Assembly: GCF_000306785.1 (NCBI RefSeq)
Contig: NC_017955.1
Span: 3,286,001-3,350,000 of the forward strand
Length of the DNA stretch: 64,000 bases
Origin: Modestobacter italicus
GTDB taxonomy: Bacteria; Actinomycetota; Actinomycetes; Mycobacteriales; Geodermatophilaceae
Direction of reading: 5' to 3'
This document shows positions 47,741 to 58,289 of this stretch, in pieces. The position numbers and the translations under genes are program-made. The notes below the pieces were generated by a model. That model saw only the letters and a list, made by a program, of their open reading frames with translations. It was not told the origin of the DNA and ran no database searches. Every line of letters starts with the position of its first letter. Positions within the stretch are counted from its first letter, which is position 1.

Positions 47741-47796
47741 GGCGCGACTCCGCGCCGCGGTCCGCTCCTCGGTCGCTGGCGCTCCCTGCGATGCTC
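47741..47796. repeat. Hairpin plus dispersed intergenic repeat, copy 2
   Basis: GGCGCG (47741-47746) pairs with CGCGCC (47751-47756), followed by a segment at 47763-47796 that matches the pyrB-pyrC gap repeat at 22277-22306 (TCGCTGGCGCTC, CGATGCTC). It lies between the convergent methyltransferase-like gene and relA and may help end transcription. Confidence 0.6.
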
Positions 47797-47808
47797 CCGC
47801 GGCTGTCG

Positions 47809-50211
47809 TCACGCGGTGACGCGCTCGACGTCGAAGACGCCGTCGACGTTGCGCACCGTCTGCAGCACCGAGCCCAGGTGGGCCGGGTCGGCCAGCTCGA
47901 AGGTGAACCGGCTGACCGCCACCCGGTCGCGGCTGGTCTGCACCGAGGCGGACAGGATGTTGACCCGCTCGTCGGCGAGCGCCCGGGTGACGTCGGACAG
48001 CAGCCGGTGCCGGTCGAGCGCCTCCACCTGGATGGCGACCAGGAACACCGACCCGGGCTGGCTGGCCCAGTCGACCTCGACCAGCCGCTCGGGCTTGCGC
48101 TGCAGGTCCTCGGCGTTCGTGCAGTCGGTGCGGTGCACGCTCACCCCGCCGCCACGGGTGACGAAGCCGAGGATGTCGTCCCCGGGGACCGGGGTGCAGC
48201 ACTTGGCGAGCTTGGCCCACACGTCGGTCATCCCGTGGACGACGACGCCTGGGTCGCCGCCGGCGGTGCGCGCCACCGACCGCTTGGTGGGGATGGCGGT
48301 CTCGGCGATGTCCTCGGTCGCGCCCTCGGTGCCGCCGAGCGCGATGAGCAGCTTCTCGACGATCGAGTGCGCCGAGACCTGGTTCTCCCCCACCGCGGCG
48401 TACAGCGCGCTGATGTCGGGGTAGTGCAGGTCGGCCGCCAGGGTGGCCAGCGACTCGCCGCCCAGCAGCCGCTGCAGCGGGAGCCCGGCCTTGCGCATCG
48501 CCTTGGTCAGCGCGTCCTTGCCCGCCTCGACGGCGTCCTCGCGGCGCTCCTTGGTGAACCACTGCCGGATCTTGGTCCGGGCCCGGGAGCTGCCCACGAA
48601 GGACAGCCAGTCCTTCGACGGGGCGGCCGTGGGCGAGCGGGAGGTGAAGACCTCCACGACGTCGCCGTTGGACAGCTTGCTGTCCAGGGAGACCAGGTTG
48701 CCGTTGACCCGGGCGCCGATGCAGCGGTGCCCGACCTCGGTGTGCACGGCGTAGGCGAAGTCGACCGGCGTCGCCTCCCCGGGCAGGCTGATCACGTCGC
48801 CCTTGGGCGTGAAGACGAAGACCTCCTGCGGACCGAGGTCGTAGCGCAGCGTCTCCAGGAACTCACCGGGCTCCTGCGCCTCGCGCTGCCAGTCCAGCAG
48901 CTGGCGCAGCCACAGCATGTCGTCGCCGGCCGAGCCGGGCGTCGGCCCGGCCTCGGTGGTCCGGCCGCCGGCCCGCGCCTTCTCCTTGTACTTCCAGTGC
49001 GCCGCGATGCCGTACTCGGCGGTGCGGTGCATGTCGAAGGTGCGGATCTGCAGCTCGACCGGCTTGCCCTGCGGGCCGATCACGGTCGTGTGCAGCGACT
49101 GGTACATGTTGAACTTCGGCATCGCCACGAAGTCCTTGAACCGGCCGGGCACCGGCTGCCAGTGCGCGTGCATGATGCCCAGCGCCGCGTACACGTCGCG
49201 CACCGAGTCGACCAGGATCCGGATGCCGACCAGGTCCCAGATGTCGGTGAAGTCCCGGCCGCGGACGATCATCTTCTGGTAGATCGAGTAGTAGTGCTTG
49301 GGCCGGCCGGTGACGCTGGCCTCGATGTTCGCGGCCTTGAGCTGCTCGGTCACCGCGGAGGTGACCTCGGCCAGGTAGGTGTCCCGGGAGGGCGCGCGCT
49401 CGGCGACCAGGCGCACGATCTCGTCGTACCGCTTGGGGTAGAGCGTGGCGAACGCGAGGTCCTCGAGCTCCCACTTGATGGTGTTCATGCCCAGCCGGTG
49501 GGCCAGCGGGGCGAGGATCTCCAGCGTCTCGCGCGCCTTCTTCTCCTGCTTCTCGGGCGGGAGGAAGCGCAGCGTGCGCATGTTGTGCAGCCGGTCGGCC
49601 AGCTTGATGACCAGCACCCGCGGGTCGCGGGACATCGCCACGATCATCTTGCGGATGGTCTCGGCCTGGGCGGCGTCGCCGAACTTGACCTTGTCGATCT
49701 TGGTGACGCCGTCGACCAGGTGGGCGACCTCGGGGCCGAAGTCCGCGCGGATGGACTCCAGGTCGACCCCGGTGTCCTCGACCGTGTCGTGCAACAGCGC
49801 GGCGACCAGCGTCGTGGTGTCCATGCCCAGCCCGGCGAGGACCGTCGCGACCGCCAGCGGGTGCGTGATGTAGGGGTCGCCGCTCTTGCGCTTCTGCTCG
49901 GCGTGCGCCTCCTCGGCCACGTCGTAGGCCCGCTGCAGCAGCGCGAGGTCGGCCTTGGGGTGGCTCTGCCGGTGCAGGGCGGCCAGCGGCTCGAGGACCG
50001 GGCGGATGCCGGTGGAGCGCTGGCCGGCCACGATCCGCCGGGCGAGCCGGTCGCGGACCCGCCGGCGCGGGGCGGTCTCGCCGCCACCCGGTTCGGCGGC
50101 CACGTCGTCGGGACGTCGGACGACCGGCCGCTCGGGCAGCGCGGCCCGCGGCGTCGCCTCCTCCGCGGGAGGCGCGTCGGACGTCTGCGGTACGACGACG
50201 TCAGAGGCCAC
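47809..50211 (-). CDS. relA: Bifunctional (p)ppGpp synthetase/hydrolase RelA/SpoT
   Basis: Long RSH enzyme of the stringent response. The 800-residue protein has the HD hydrolase domain ([12 protein letters not shown] at 141-142), the synthetase domain with RFKD at 357-360, the form linked to bifunctional enzymes, and [11 protein letters not shown], then TGS ([20 protein letters not shown]), zinc-finger-like ([12 protein letters not shown]) and ACT domains. GTG 50211 is chosen because AGGAG lies 5-6 bases upstream; the extension to 50289 is not conserved. apt lies 87 bases upstream. Confidence 0.96.
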   Translation of the reverse strand: MASDVVVPQTSDAPPAEEATPRAALPERPVVRRPDDVAAEPGGGETAPRRRVRDRLARRIVAGQRSTGIRPVLEPLAALHRQSHPKADLALLQRAYDVAEEAHAEQKRKSGDPYITHPLAVATVLAGLGMDTTTLVAALLHDTVEDTGVDLESIRADFGPEVAHLVDGVTKIDKVKFGDAAQAETIRKMIVAMSRDPRVLVIKLADRLHNMRTLRFLPPEKQEKKARETLEILAPLAHRLGMNTIKWELEDLAFATLYPKRYDEIVRLVAERAPSRDTYLAEVTSAVTEQLKAANIEASVTGRPKHYYSIYQKMIVRGRDFTDIWDLVGIRILVDSVRDVYAALGIMHAHWQPVPGRFKDFVAMPKFNMYQSLHTTVIGPQGKPVELQIRTFDMHRTAEYGIAAHWKYKEKARAGGRTTEAGPTPGSAGDDMLWLRQLLDWQREAQEPGEFLETLRYDLGPQEVFVFTPKGDVISLPGEATPVDFAYAVHTEVGHRCIGARVNGNLVSLDSKLSNGDVVEVFTSRSPTAAPSKDWLSFVGSSRARTKIRQWFTKERREDAVEAGKDALTKAMRKAGLPLQRLLGGESLATLAADLHYPDISALYAAVGENQVSAHSIVEKLLIALGGTEGATEDIAETAIPTKRSVARTAGGDPGVVVHGMTDVWAKLAKCCTPVPGDDILGFVTRGGGVSVHRTDCTNAEDLQRKPERLVEVDWASQPGSVFLVAIQVEALDRHRLLSDVTRALADERVNILSASVQTSRDRVAVSRFTFELADPAHLGSVLQTVRNVDGVFDVERVTA

Positions 50212-50298
50212 GGGTGCTCCTGCCCTGTTGAGGAGGTGGACCCTCCCGATGGTAGCCGCGGTGGGCCCCGGGCCGCCGCCCGCGCTCACCCGGGATGG

Positions 50299-50874
50299 TC
50301 AGGTCGTCCAGAGCGCGTGCACGGGGTGCGGGGCGATCCGCTGCCGGCCGCCGAGCGCGGCGAGCTCGATCACCACCGACACCGCCGTCACCACCCCGCC
50401 CAGCTGCTCGACCAGCGCGATCGCCGCCAGCAGGGTGCCGCCGGTCGCCAGCACGTCGTCGACCAGGAGCACCCGCTGCCCGGGCCGGATCGAGTCGGTG
50501 TGCAGCTCCAGCGTGGCGGTGCCGTACTCCAGCTCGTAGTCGGCCGAGACCCGCTCGCGGGGCAGCTTGCCGGCCTTGCGGATCGGCACGACCCCGGTGC
50601 CGGCGTCCAGCGCGACGGCGGCGGCCAGCAGGAACCCGCGGGCCTCCACGCCGGCGACGACGTCGAACCCCACGCCGCCCCCGGACAGCGCCGCGGCGCG
50701 CGGGTCGACGTCGGCGGGCTCGGTGAGCGCGTCGACGACCCGGCGGAACGCCCCGGCGTCGGCGAACACCGGCGTGAGGTCCCGGAAGAGCACCCCGGGC
50801 TCGGGGAAGTCCGGGACGTCGACGGCGATCGAGGCGATCAGCTCGTCGACCGGCCGCTCGGCGGCTGCGGTCAC
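50299..50874 (-). CDS. apt: Adenine phosphoribosyltransferase
   Basis: Salvages adenine with PRPP to form AMP. The 191-residue protein has DFPEPGVLFRDLTPVFAD at the N-terminus, VVAGVEARGFLLAAAVAL, and the PRPP motif RVLLVDDVLATGGT. Between residues 53 and 70 there is a small alanine/glycine insert (DVDPRAAALSGGGVG). GTG 50874 overlaps the secF stop. Position between secF and relA is standard in Actinobacteria. Confidence 0.95.
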   Translation of the reverse strand: MTAAAERPVDELIASIAVDVPDFPEPGVLFRDLTPVFADAGAFRRVVDALTEPADVDPRAAALSGGGVGFDVVAGVEARGFLLAAAVALDAGTGVVPIRKAGKLPRERVSADYELEYGTATLELHTDSIRPGQRVLLVDDVLATGGTLLAAIALVEQLGGVVTAVSVVIELAALGGRQRIAPHPVHALWTT

Positions 50875-52286
50875 CGGCGCTTCTTGCCGGCCGGCCGCTG
50901 ACCCGGCCGGGGACCGGGCCGCTGCGGCCGCTGCCCGGGCCGGGGCGCCGCCGTCGCGCCGCTGCTGCTGGGCTGCACCGAGTCCGGCGACTCCACCGGG
51001 ACGTCGGCGTCGGGGCGGTCCGGCAGCGCCGTCGGGCGCTCGGCGACGGCGACCGACGAGCCACGGGCGGCACCGGCCGCGCCCCGGCTGCGGCGGGCGC
51101 TGGCCACCGGGCCCAGCGCCGTGCCGCTGGCGGCCGCGCGCGCCTCGGCGGCACGCCGGGCGAGCACCCGCTTGCGCAGCTGCTGCTGCTCGGGCTCGCG
51201 CTCCTTGAGCTCGGCCAGCACCGGGGTCGCCAGGAAGATCGAGCTGTAGGTGCCCACGGCCAGACCGACGAACAGGACCAGGGCGAGGTCCTTGAGCGTG
51301 CCGGCCCCCAGCAGCCCGGCGCCGACGAACAGCAGCCCGGCGACCGGCAGCAGCGCGATCACCGAGGTGTTGATCGAGCGCATCAGCGTCTGGTTGACCG
51401 CCAGGTTCGCGGCCTCCCCGTAGGTCGAGCGGGCGCTCTTGGCGAGGTCCTTGGTGTTCTCGTCGACCTTGTCGAACACCACGACGGTGTCGTACAGCGA
51501 GAAGCCGAGGATGGTCAGCAGGCCGATGACCGTCGACGGCGTCACCTCGAAGCCGATCAGCGCGTAGACGCCCGCGGTGACGATGATGTCGTGCAGCAGC
51601 GCGACGATCGCGGCGATCGCCATCTTCGGCTGGAAGCGGACCGCGAGGAACGCGACCACCGCGACCAGGAAGACGCCCAGCGCGAGCAGCGCCTTGTTCG
51701 TCACGTCCCCGCCCCAGTCGGCGCTCACCGACTGCGGGCTGACCTCCTCGACGGTGACCCCGGCGGCCTGCGCGACGGCGGCGACGACAGCGTCCTCGGT
51801 GGCGTTGTCCAGCGACTCGGTGCGCAGCAGCACGGAGTTGCCGCCGACCACCTGCGCGCTGGAGACCTCGGCACCGGCGTCCTCGGCGGCCTGCCGGATG
51901 TCGGACAGCTGCTCGCTGCTCGCCGGCACCCGCAGGCTGTTGCCGCCGGCGAACTCGATGCCGAAGTTGAACCCGCGGAACACCATCAGCAGGACGCAGA
52001 GCAGCACGACGACGCCGGTCACCTTGAACCAGAAGCGGCGCCGGTTGACGACGTCGAGGCCGGCCTCGCCGTTGTAGAGCCGGTGCGCCAGCGAGCTCCG
52101 GCCCGGCGCACGGCGGGCGGTCGTGGCCGTGGGCTCCCCCTCGGCGGGCAGGCCGGCATCGGCGAGCGCCTGGTCGCCGGTGCTGTCGTCGGCGGCCTCG
52201 GTCAGGACGGCGCCGTCGTCGACCGTCTCGTCGGCGTCGGTGCCCAGCGGGACGTCTGCCGCGTCGTGCGGCTCGCGGGGGGTCAT
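50871..52286 (-). CDS. secF: Protein translocase subunit SecF
   Basis: RND-type membrane protein which with SecD pulls preproteins through SecYEG using the proton gradient. The 471-residue protein has an acidic N-terminal extension of about 65 residues, TM1 (VTGVVVLLCVLLMVFRG), GIEFAGGNSL, a periplasmic loop and five further helices with LTILGFSLYDTVVVFDKVDEN, the SecF signature, then a basic, Pro-rich tail of about 110 residues ending GKKRR. ATG 52286 overlaps the secD stop. Long tails are usual in Actinobacteria. Confidence 0.95.
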   Translation of the reverse strand: MTPREPHDAADVPLGTDADETVDDGAVLTEAADDSTGDQALADAGLPAEGEPTATTARRAPGRSSLAHRLYNGEAGLDVVNRRRFWFKVTGVVVLLCVLLMVFRGFNFGIEFAGGNSLRVPASSEQLSDIRQAAEDAGAEVSSAQVVGGNSVLLRTESLDNATEDAVVAAVAQAAGVTVEEVSPQSVSADWGGDVTNKALLALGVFLVAVVAFLAVRFQPKMAIAAIVALLHDIIVTAGVYALIGFEVTPSTVIGLLTILGFSLYDTVVVFDKVDENTKDLAKSARSTYGEAANLAVNQTLMRSINTSVIALLPVAGLLFVGAGLLGAGTLKDLALVLFVGLAVGTYSSIFLATPVLAELKEREPEQQQLRKRVLARRAAEARAAASGTALGPVASARRSRGAAGAARGSSVAVAERPTALPDRPDADVPVESPDSVQPSSSGATAAPRPGQRPQRPGPRPGQRPAGKKRR

Positions 52287-53914
52287 CGGTTGCTCCCGTT
52301 CGTGCTGCTGCCGACCAGTTCGCGGTCGGGCCGGGCCGGCGGAGCCGGGCGGCGGCTGTGGTCGACCTGGCCGAGGCCGGAGAAGCGGTTGGTGCCGAAG
52401 CCCTTGACCCGGCTCAGCACCGCCATCAGCGGATGGGTGAAGAGGAAGACGACGACCAGGTCGAGCACCGTGGACAGGCCCAGCGTGAACGCGAAGCCCT
52501 TCACGTCACCGATGGCCAGCCAGTACAGGATGGCCGCGGCGAGGAAGCTGACCGCGTCGGCCGACAGGATCGTGCGCCGGGCGCGGACCCAGGCCCGGGG
52601 GGTGGCGCTGCGCAGGCTGCGCCCCTCCCGCACCTCGTCCTTGAGCCGTTCGAAGTAGACGACGAACGAGTCCGCGGTGATGCCGATGGACACGATGAAC
52701 CCGGCGATGCCGGCCAGGCTGAGCGCGAAGCCGATCTGCCGGCCCAGCAGCACCAGGCTGGCGTAGACCACCACCGCGGACAGCACCAGGCTGGCGATCA
52801 TCACCAGGCCGAGCAGCCGGTAGTAGAGCAGCGCGTAGAGGAACACCAGGGCGACCCCGATGGCTCCGGCGATGAGCCCGGCCCGGAGCTGCTCGCTGCC
52901 CAGCTCGGTGGAGATCGACTGGGCCGTGGCCTGCGAGAAGGTCAGCGGCAGCGCCCCGTACTTCAGCTGGTTCGCGAGGTCTTCCGCCTCGGTCTGGCTG
53001 AAGTTGCCGGTGATCTGGGTGGTGCCGCCGTTGATCGCACCGTTGATGGTCGGCGCCGAGACGACCCGGCCGTCGAGGGTGATGCCCACGGCGTTGCCGA
53101 CGTTGGCCGCGGTGTAGGTGGCCCAGGTCGCGGACCCGGTCGAGTTGAAGTCGACGTTGACCACCCACGCGCCGGTCGCCGTCTCGGTGCCGGCGGACGC
53201 GTCGGTGATGTCGGTGCCCTCGATGACGGCCGGGCCGAGCAGGTACTTGGCGGTGCCGTCATCGGAGCAGGCGGCGATGTAGTCCTGGGCGCGGTCGACC
53301 GACGTGGTGGTCGTGTCGCAGACCAGCGTCGCGTACTCGGCGGTCGCCTGCTCCTGGGTGACCGTGGGCGCGTCCGCGTCGGGCGCGGAGGTCTCGGTGG
53401 CCGCACCGGTGGTCGTGCCCGCGGCGTCGGTGGGCGCCGCGGCGGAGTCGGTGGGCGCGGCGCTGTCCGTAGGAGCGGCGGGGTCGGTGGGCGCCGCGGA
53501 GTCGGTCGGCGCAGCGCTGTCGGTGGCGGCGGGGCTGGCCGCCTCCGGCCCGGTCACGACCGGGCGGAACCGCAGTTGGGCGGTGGCACCGAGCTCGCGC
53601 GCCTTCTCGCCGTTGTCACCGGGCACCGAGATGACGATGTTGCTGCTGCCCTCGGTGACGACCTCGGCCTCGGCGACACCGAGGCCGTTGACGCGCTGCT
53701 CGATGATCTGCCGGGCGAGCTCGAGGTCGGCCGGGTCGGGCGCCTGGCCGTCGGGCGTGCGGGCGGTCAGGGTCACCGTCGTCCCGCCCTGCAGGTCGAG
53801 GCCGAGCTGCGGGGTGCGGGAGTCGCCGGTGAAGAAGATCAGCGCGTACATCCCGGCGATGATCAGGGCGAGGGCGGCGAAGTAGCGCCGGGCGGGGAGC
53901 TGGCGGGCGGCCAT
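52283..53914 (-). CDS. secD: Protein translocase subunit SecD
   Basis: Partner of SecF. The 543-residue protein has TM1 (YFAALALIIAGMYALIFF), LGLDLQGGTTVTL, the P1 head domain, and five C-terminal helices with GFALSLAGIAGFIVSIGITA and DSFVVYFERLKDEV. The periplasmic loop is interrupted at about residues 128-165 by SAAPTD repeats absent from E. coli SecD. ATG 53914 is normal. It lies 14 bases after yajC. Confidence 0.95.
   Translation of the reverse strand: MAARQLPARRYFAALALIIAGMYALIFFTGDSRTPQLGLDLQGGTTVTLTARTPDGQAPDPADLELARQIIEQRVNGLGVAEAEVVTEGSSNIVISVPGDNGEKARELGATAQLRFRPVVTGPEAASPAATDSAAPTDSAAPTDPAAPTDSAAPTDSAAAPTDAAGTTTGAATETSAPDADAPTVTQEQATAEYATLVCDTTTTSVDRAQDYIAACSDDGTAKYLLGPAVIEGTDITDASAGTETATGAWVVNVDFNSTGSATWATYTAANVGNAVGITLDGRVVSAPTINGAINGGTTQITGNFSQTEAEDLANQLKYGALPLTFSQATAQSISTELGSEQLRAGLIAGAIGVALVFLYALLYYRLLGLVMIASLVLSAVVVYASLVLLGRQIGFALSLAGIAGFIVSIGITADSFVVYFERLKDEVREGRSLRSATPRAWVRARRTILSADAVSFLAAAILYWLAIGDVKGFAFTLGLSTVLDLVVVFLFTHPLMAVLSRVKGFGTNRFSGLGQVDHSRRPAPPARPDRELVGSSTNGSNR
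53426..53535 (-). repeat. 18-bp tandem repeats coding SAAPTD in secD
   Basis: About six imperfect 18-base units encode S-A-A-P-T-D (one PAAPTD, one with an extra Ala). They fall in the extracytoplasmic P1 loop of SecD. Unit gain or loss keeps the frame, so length may vary among strains. Confidence 0.8.
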
Positions 53915-53928
53915 GCGGGGGACCCGGC

Positions 53929-54273
53929 TCAGCGCGTGGGGTCGGTGGGGTCGCCGTCGCCGTCGGCGAAGCCCGTGGCCCCCGTGGAGGGCCCCGGGTC
54001 GACGGTGCCGGCAGCGGGCTTGCGGATCTCGAGGATCGCGGGGCGGGCGACGGTGATGACCACGCCGGGCGAGATCTCCAGGTCGACGGTGCCCTCACCG
54101 AGGCCGGCGACCGTGCCGTGGATGCCGCTGGTGAGCATCACCGGCGTCCCCGTGGTGAGCGAGTCCTGCATCGCCTGGGCGTTGGCCGCGATCTTCTTCC
54201 GCTGCCGCGAGGGCAGCACGAAGAGGACCACGAACGCCAGGACGACCAGGATGAGCAACGGCAAGGATTCCAC
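53929..54273 (-). CDS. yajC: Preprotein translocase auxiliary subunit YajC
   Basis: Small single-span membrane protein associated with SecDF. The 114-residue protein starts with the helix LPLLILVVLAFVVLFVLP, then SRQRKKIAANAQAMQDSL and the beta-domain segment GTPVMLTSGIHGTVAGLGEG. The C-terminal tail is acidic. GTG 54273 is the start. It heads yajC-secD-secF-apt and is separated from ruvB by a hairpin-bearing gap. Confidence 0.94.
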   Translation of the reverse strand: MESLPLLILVVLAFVVLFVLPSRQRKKIAANAQAMQDSLTTGTPVMLTSGIHGTVAGLGEGTVDLEISPGVVITVARPAILEIRKPAAGTVDPGPSTGATGFADGDGDPTDPTR

Positions 54274-54374
54274 GACTGGTGAGCCTCTCTACCGCAGCGT
54301 CAGCGCGCGGTGGGTGCGGCCCGGGGCGGGCCGCTCGGGTACATCGGCGCCGGCTCGCTCCCCTGCACGCGGGG

Positions 54375-54400
54375 CGTCCGGGGGCGCCGCTCCCCGGACG
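54375..54400. terminator. Hairpin between ruvB and yajC
   Basis: CGTCCGGGG (54375-54383) pairs perfectly with CCCCGGACG (54392-54400) around 8 bases, 30 bases after the ruvB stop. It probably separates the SOS-regulated ruvCAB unit from yajC-secD-secF. No T-tract. Confidence 0.55.
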
Positions 54401-54429
54401 ACCCGGGTTGCGCGCCAGCGCGGTGGAGT

Positions 54430-55557
54430 CTAGGCGTCGAACAGCGTCTGTGACGAAGGACCGTCCGACGGCGGGTCGCCTGTGCCCCCGCTGAGCGCGA
54501 CGCCGCCGCGGGGAACCGGGTGCCCCAGGTGCCGGAAGGCCGCCTCGGTCGCCACCCGGCCGCGGGGCGTGCGGGCCAGCAGCCCGGCGCGGACCAGGAA
54601 CGGCTCGCACACCTCCTCGACGGTGTGCGGCTCCTCCCCCACGGCCACGGCCAGGGTGGCCACGCCGACCGGTCCACCGCCGAACCGGCTGACCAGGGCC
54701 TCGAGCACCGACCGGTCCAGCCGGTCCAGCCCGAGGTCGTCGACGTCGTAGAGGGCCAGCGCCGCCTGGGCGACCTCGAAGGTGATCCGCCCGTCGGCGC
54801 GCACCTCGGCGTAGTCCCGGACCCGGCGCAGCAGCCGGTTCGCGATCCGGGGGGTGCCCCGGGACCGGCCGGCGATCTCGGCCGACCCGGCCGGGGTGAG
54901 CTCGACGCCCAGCAGGTCGGCGCTGCGGGTCAGCACCCGCTCCAGGTCGGCGGTGTCGTAGAACTCCATCTGGCCGACGAAGCCGAACCGGTCGCGGAGC
55001 GGGCCGGTGAGCAGCCCGGCCCGGGTGGTGGCCCCGACCAGCGTGAACGGGTTGATCTCCAGCGGGATGGCGGTGGCGCCGGGGCCCTTGCCGACCACGA
55101 CGTCGACCCGGAAGTCCTCCATCGCCATGTACAGCAGTTCCTCGGCCGGCCGGGCGATGCGGTGGATCTCGTCGATGAACAGCACGTCGCCGGGGGCGAG
55201 GTTGGACAGCATGGCGGCGAGGTCGCCGGAGCGCTCGATCGCCGGCCCGCTGGTGATCTTCACCGAGGTGCCGAGCTCCGAGCCGATGATCAGCGCGAGG
55301 CTGGTCTTGCCCAGGCCGGGCGGGCCGGACAGCAGCACGTGGTCCGGTGGCCGGCCGCGCCGCTTGGCGCCCTCCAGCACGAGGTCGAGCTGGCGGGCGA
55401 CCTTGGGCTGGCCGATGAAGTCGGCGAGCGAGTGCGGGCGCAGCGCCGACTCGACGACGCGCTCCTCGTCACCGGCGCGCGGGTCGACCGCGTCGTCCGG
55501 GACCCGACCGAGGCCGGCGTCGGCCGCGGACAGCCCGCGGTCGAACGGCGCGCTCAT
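54430..55557 (-). CDS. ruvB: Holliday junction branch migration ATPase RuvB
   Basis: Hexameric AAA+ motor of the RuvAB complex. The 375-residue protein has [20 protein letters not shown], Walker [13 protein letters not shown], Walker [10 protein letters not shown], sensor 1 [10 protein letters not shown], the arginine finger region [10 protein letters not shown] and the C-terminal winged helix ([11 protein letters not shown]). The start overlaps the ruvA stop. A poorly conserved C-terminal extension of about 25 residues follows the winged helix. Confidence 0.97.
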   Translation of the reverse strand: MSAPFDRGLSAADAGLGRVPDDAVDPRAGDEERVVESALRPHSLADFIGQPKVARQLDLVLEGAKRRGRPPDHVLLSGPPGLGKTSLALIIGSELGTSVKITSGPAIERSGDLAAMLSNLAPGDVLFIDEIHRIARPAEELLYMAMEDFRVDVVVGKGPGATAIPLEINPFTLVGATTRAGLLTGPLRDRFGFVGQMEFYDTADLERVLTRSADLLGVELTPAGSAEIAGRSRGTPRIANRLLRRVRDYAEVRADGRITFEVAQAALALYDVDDLGLDRLDRSVLEALVSRFGGGPVGVATLAVAVGEEPHTVEEVCEPFLVRAGLLARTPRGRVATEAAFRHLGHPVPRGGVALSGGTGDPPSDGPSSQTLFDA

Positions 55558-56192
55558 GCCCGGCCCAGCAGCCGCAGCGCCTGCCGCAGCAGCACGGCGA
55601 TCTCGACGGCCCCGGTGGCGGCCACCTGCTCGTCGGCGACCGGCGCCAGCTGGCCGACCGCGCCCTCGGCCTCCTTGCCGGTCCAGCCCAGGCTGACCAG
55701 GGCGGCGGTCAGCTGGTCACGCCAGGGCGCGACCGGGGTGACCGACCCGAGGCCGGCCGGGGCGGGCCCGTCCAGCGAGGTGTCGCTGGTCGTGCTGCCG
55801 AGCCGGTCGCGCAGCTCCAGGACCAGCCGCTCGGCGCCCTTCTTGCCGATCCCCGGCACCTGCATGAGCGCCTTCAGGTCGCCCATCGACACCGCGCGGC
55901 GCACCTCGCGGGGCGGGTGGATGGCCAGCACCGCCTGCGCCAGCCGCGGCCCGACGCCGTTGGCGGTCTGCAGCAGCTCGAACAGCTGGCGCTCGTCGTC
56001 GTCGGCGAAGCCGTAGAGGGTGAGCGAGTCCTCGCGGACGACGAGGCTGGTGGCCAGCCGGGCCTGCTCCCCCACCGTGAGCCGGGCGATGGTGCCGGGG
56101 GTGCACTGCACCGACAGGCCCACCCCGCCGACCTCGACGACGGCGCCGTCGGGGGACACGGCCGCGACCCGGCCGGAGACCGAGGCGATCAC
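55554..56192 (-). CDS. ruvA: Holliday junction DNA-binding protein RuvA
   Basis: Tetramer which binds the four-way junction and loads RuvB. The 212-residue protein has the OB domain ([37 protein letters not shown]), the helix-hairpin-helix domain ([17 protein letters not shown] [14 protein letters not shown] and [20 protein letters not shown]) and a RuvB-binding C-terminal domain ([16 protein letters not shown]). GTG 56192 overlaps the ruvC stop. Confidence 0.96.
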   Translation of the reverse strand: MIASVSGRVAAVSPDGAVVEVGGVGLSVQCTPGTIARLTVGEQARLATSLVVREDSLTLYGFADDDERQLFELLQTANGVGPRLAQAVLAIHPPREVRRAVSMGDLKALMQVPGIGKKGAERLVLELRDRLGSTTSDTSLDGPAPAGLGSVTPVAPWRDQLTAALVSLGWTGKEAEGAVGQLAPVADEQVAATGAVEIAVLLRQALRLLGRA

Positions 56193-56767
56193 CGGGAGAT
56201 CCCCGTCCAGCGCGGCAGCGTGCGGGCGGCCGGCACCGGCGCCCCGATGCCGCCGGCGAGCGCGGCGACCCGCAGCCGCTGCTGGGCCGGCGCCCGCCAG
56301 ACGTGGCAGATCGCCAGCGCCAGCGCGTCGGCGGCGTCGGCCGGCTTGGGCGGCGTCGTCAGCCCCAGCACCCGGGTCACCATCAACGTCACCTGCTCCT
56401 TGTCGGCCCGGCCGCTGCCGGAGATCGCGGCCTTGACCTCGCTGGGGGTGTGCCAGGCGACCGGCACGTCGGCCTGGGCGGCCGCGAGGGCGGCGACCCC
56501 GGCGGCCTGCGCGGTGCCGGTCGCCGTCCCCTTGTTGTTCTGGTGGAACACCCGCTCGATGGCGACCGCGGCGGGGCGGTGCTCACGCAGCAGGGCGGTC
56601 ACCGCGGTGTGCACCTCCAGCAGCCGGAGCTCCAGGTCGAGGTCGGGCGAGGTGCGGACGACGCCGACCCCCAGGGCCGTGGGCCGGGCACCCGGCCGCC
56701 CCTCGACCACGCCCCACCCGCACCGGGTCAGGCCCGGGTCGATGCCGAGCACACGCAGGCCGACCAT
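56189..56767 (-). CDS. ruvC: Holliday junction resolvase RuvC
   Basis: Dimeric endonuclease which cuts Holliday junctions symmetrically. The 192-residue protein has the four acidic metal ligands D10 ([14 protein letters not shown]), E71 ([12 protein letters not shown]), D144 and D147 ([12 protein letters not shown]). ATG 56767 is preferred; GTG 56779 overlaps its own ribosome-binding GGGGAGG. A LexA-type box lies 28 bases upstream, so ruvC-ruvA-ruvB should be induced by DNA damage. Confidence 0.96.
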   Translation of the reverse strand: MVGLRVLGIDPGLTRCGWGVVEGRPGARPTALGVGVVRTSPDLDLELRLLEVHTAVTALLREHRPAAVAIERVFHQNNKGTATGTAQAAGVAALAAAQADVPVAWHTPSEVKAAISGSGRADKEQVTLMVTRVLGLTTPPKPADAADALALAICHVWRAPAQQRLRVAALAGGIGAPVPAARTLPRWTGISR

Positions 56768-56794
56768 CGCGACGCCCACCTCCCCAGTCTCGCA

Positions 56795-56808
56795 CGAACA
56801 CGTGTTCG
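56795..56808. promoter_or_regulatory. LexA (SOS) box upstream of ruvC
   Basis: CGAACACGTGTTCG is a perfect 14-base palindrome matching the Gram-positive and actinobacterial LexA consensus CGAACRNRYGTTYC except for the last base. It lies 28 bases before the ruvC start, within the expected promoter, where TAGCGT (56815-56820, minus strand) may be the -10 box. Confidence 0.8.
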
Positions 56809-56874
56809 AGGAGAACGCTAACCGGAGACGGCCGCGCGGCTCGGGCACGACACGCGCCCGGCCGCCTGCACAGC

Positions 56875-57623
<749 letters not shown>

Positions 57624-57627
<4 letters not shown>

Positions 57628-58289
57628 GACACTCTCCCCTCACTGCCGGCGCCGACGCCGACGCCGTCCTCACCCAGGTCCCGGGCACGGGCTGCCCGCA
57701 CCAGCTCCACGAACATCGCGTGCACCCGGCTGTCGCCGGTGAGCTCGGGGTGGAAGCTGGTGGCCACCAGGCGACCCTGGCGGACTGCGACGATCTTACC
57801 GTCGGCCGGTCCGCCGACGACCCGGCCGAGCACCTCGACGTCCGGGCCGACCTCCTCGACCCACGGCGCCCGGATGAACACCGCGTGCACCGGGCCGCCC
57901 GCGACCCCCTCGACCTCGACCTCGGTCTCGAAGGAGTCGACCTGCCGGCCGAAGGCGTTGCGCCGGACGACGACGTCCAGCCCGCCGACGGTCCGCTGGC
58001 CGGCGGGGGCGTCGAGCACCCGGTCGGCCAGCAGGATCATCCCGGCGCAGGAGCCGTAGGCGGGCAGCCCGCCGCGCACCGCCGTCCGGAGCGGCTCCAG
58101 CAGGCCGAACCGGTCGGCGAGCGTGGCCATCGTCGTCGACTCGCCGCCGGGGACGACCAGCCCGTCGACGGCCGCGAGCTCCGCGGGACGCCGGACGGTC
58201 ACCGGCTCCGCGCCCGCCGCGCGCAGCGCGGCCAGGTGCTCGCGGACGTCGCCCTGCAGCGCGAGCACGCCGATGAGCGGCGCGCTCAC
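57624..58289 (-). CDS. pdxT: Pyridoxal 5'-phosphate synthase glutaminase subunit
   Basis: Glutaminase that channels ammonia to PdxS. The 221-residue protein has [38 protein letters not shown], the nucleophile Cys in [14 protein letters not shown] and the His/Glu pair in [11 protein letters not shown]. The C-terminal tail after RARDLG is a poorly conserved glycine-rich extension. GTG 58289 overlaps the pdxS stop. Together PdxS and PdxT make PLP without deoxyxylulose phosphate. Confidence 0.96.
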
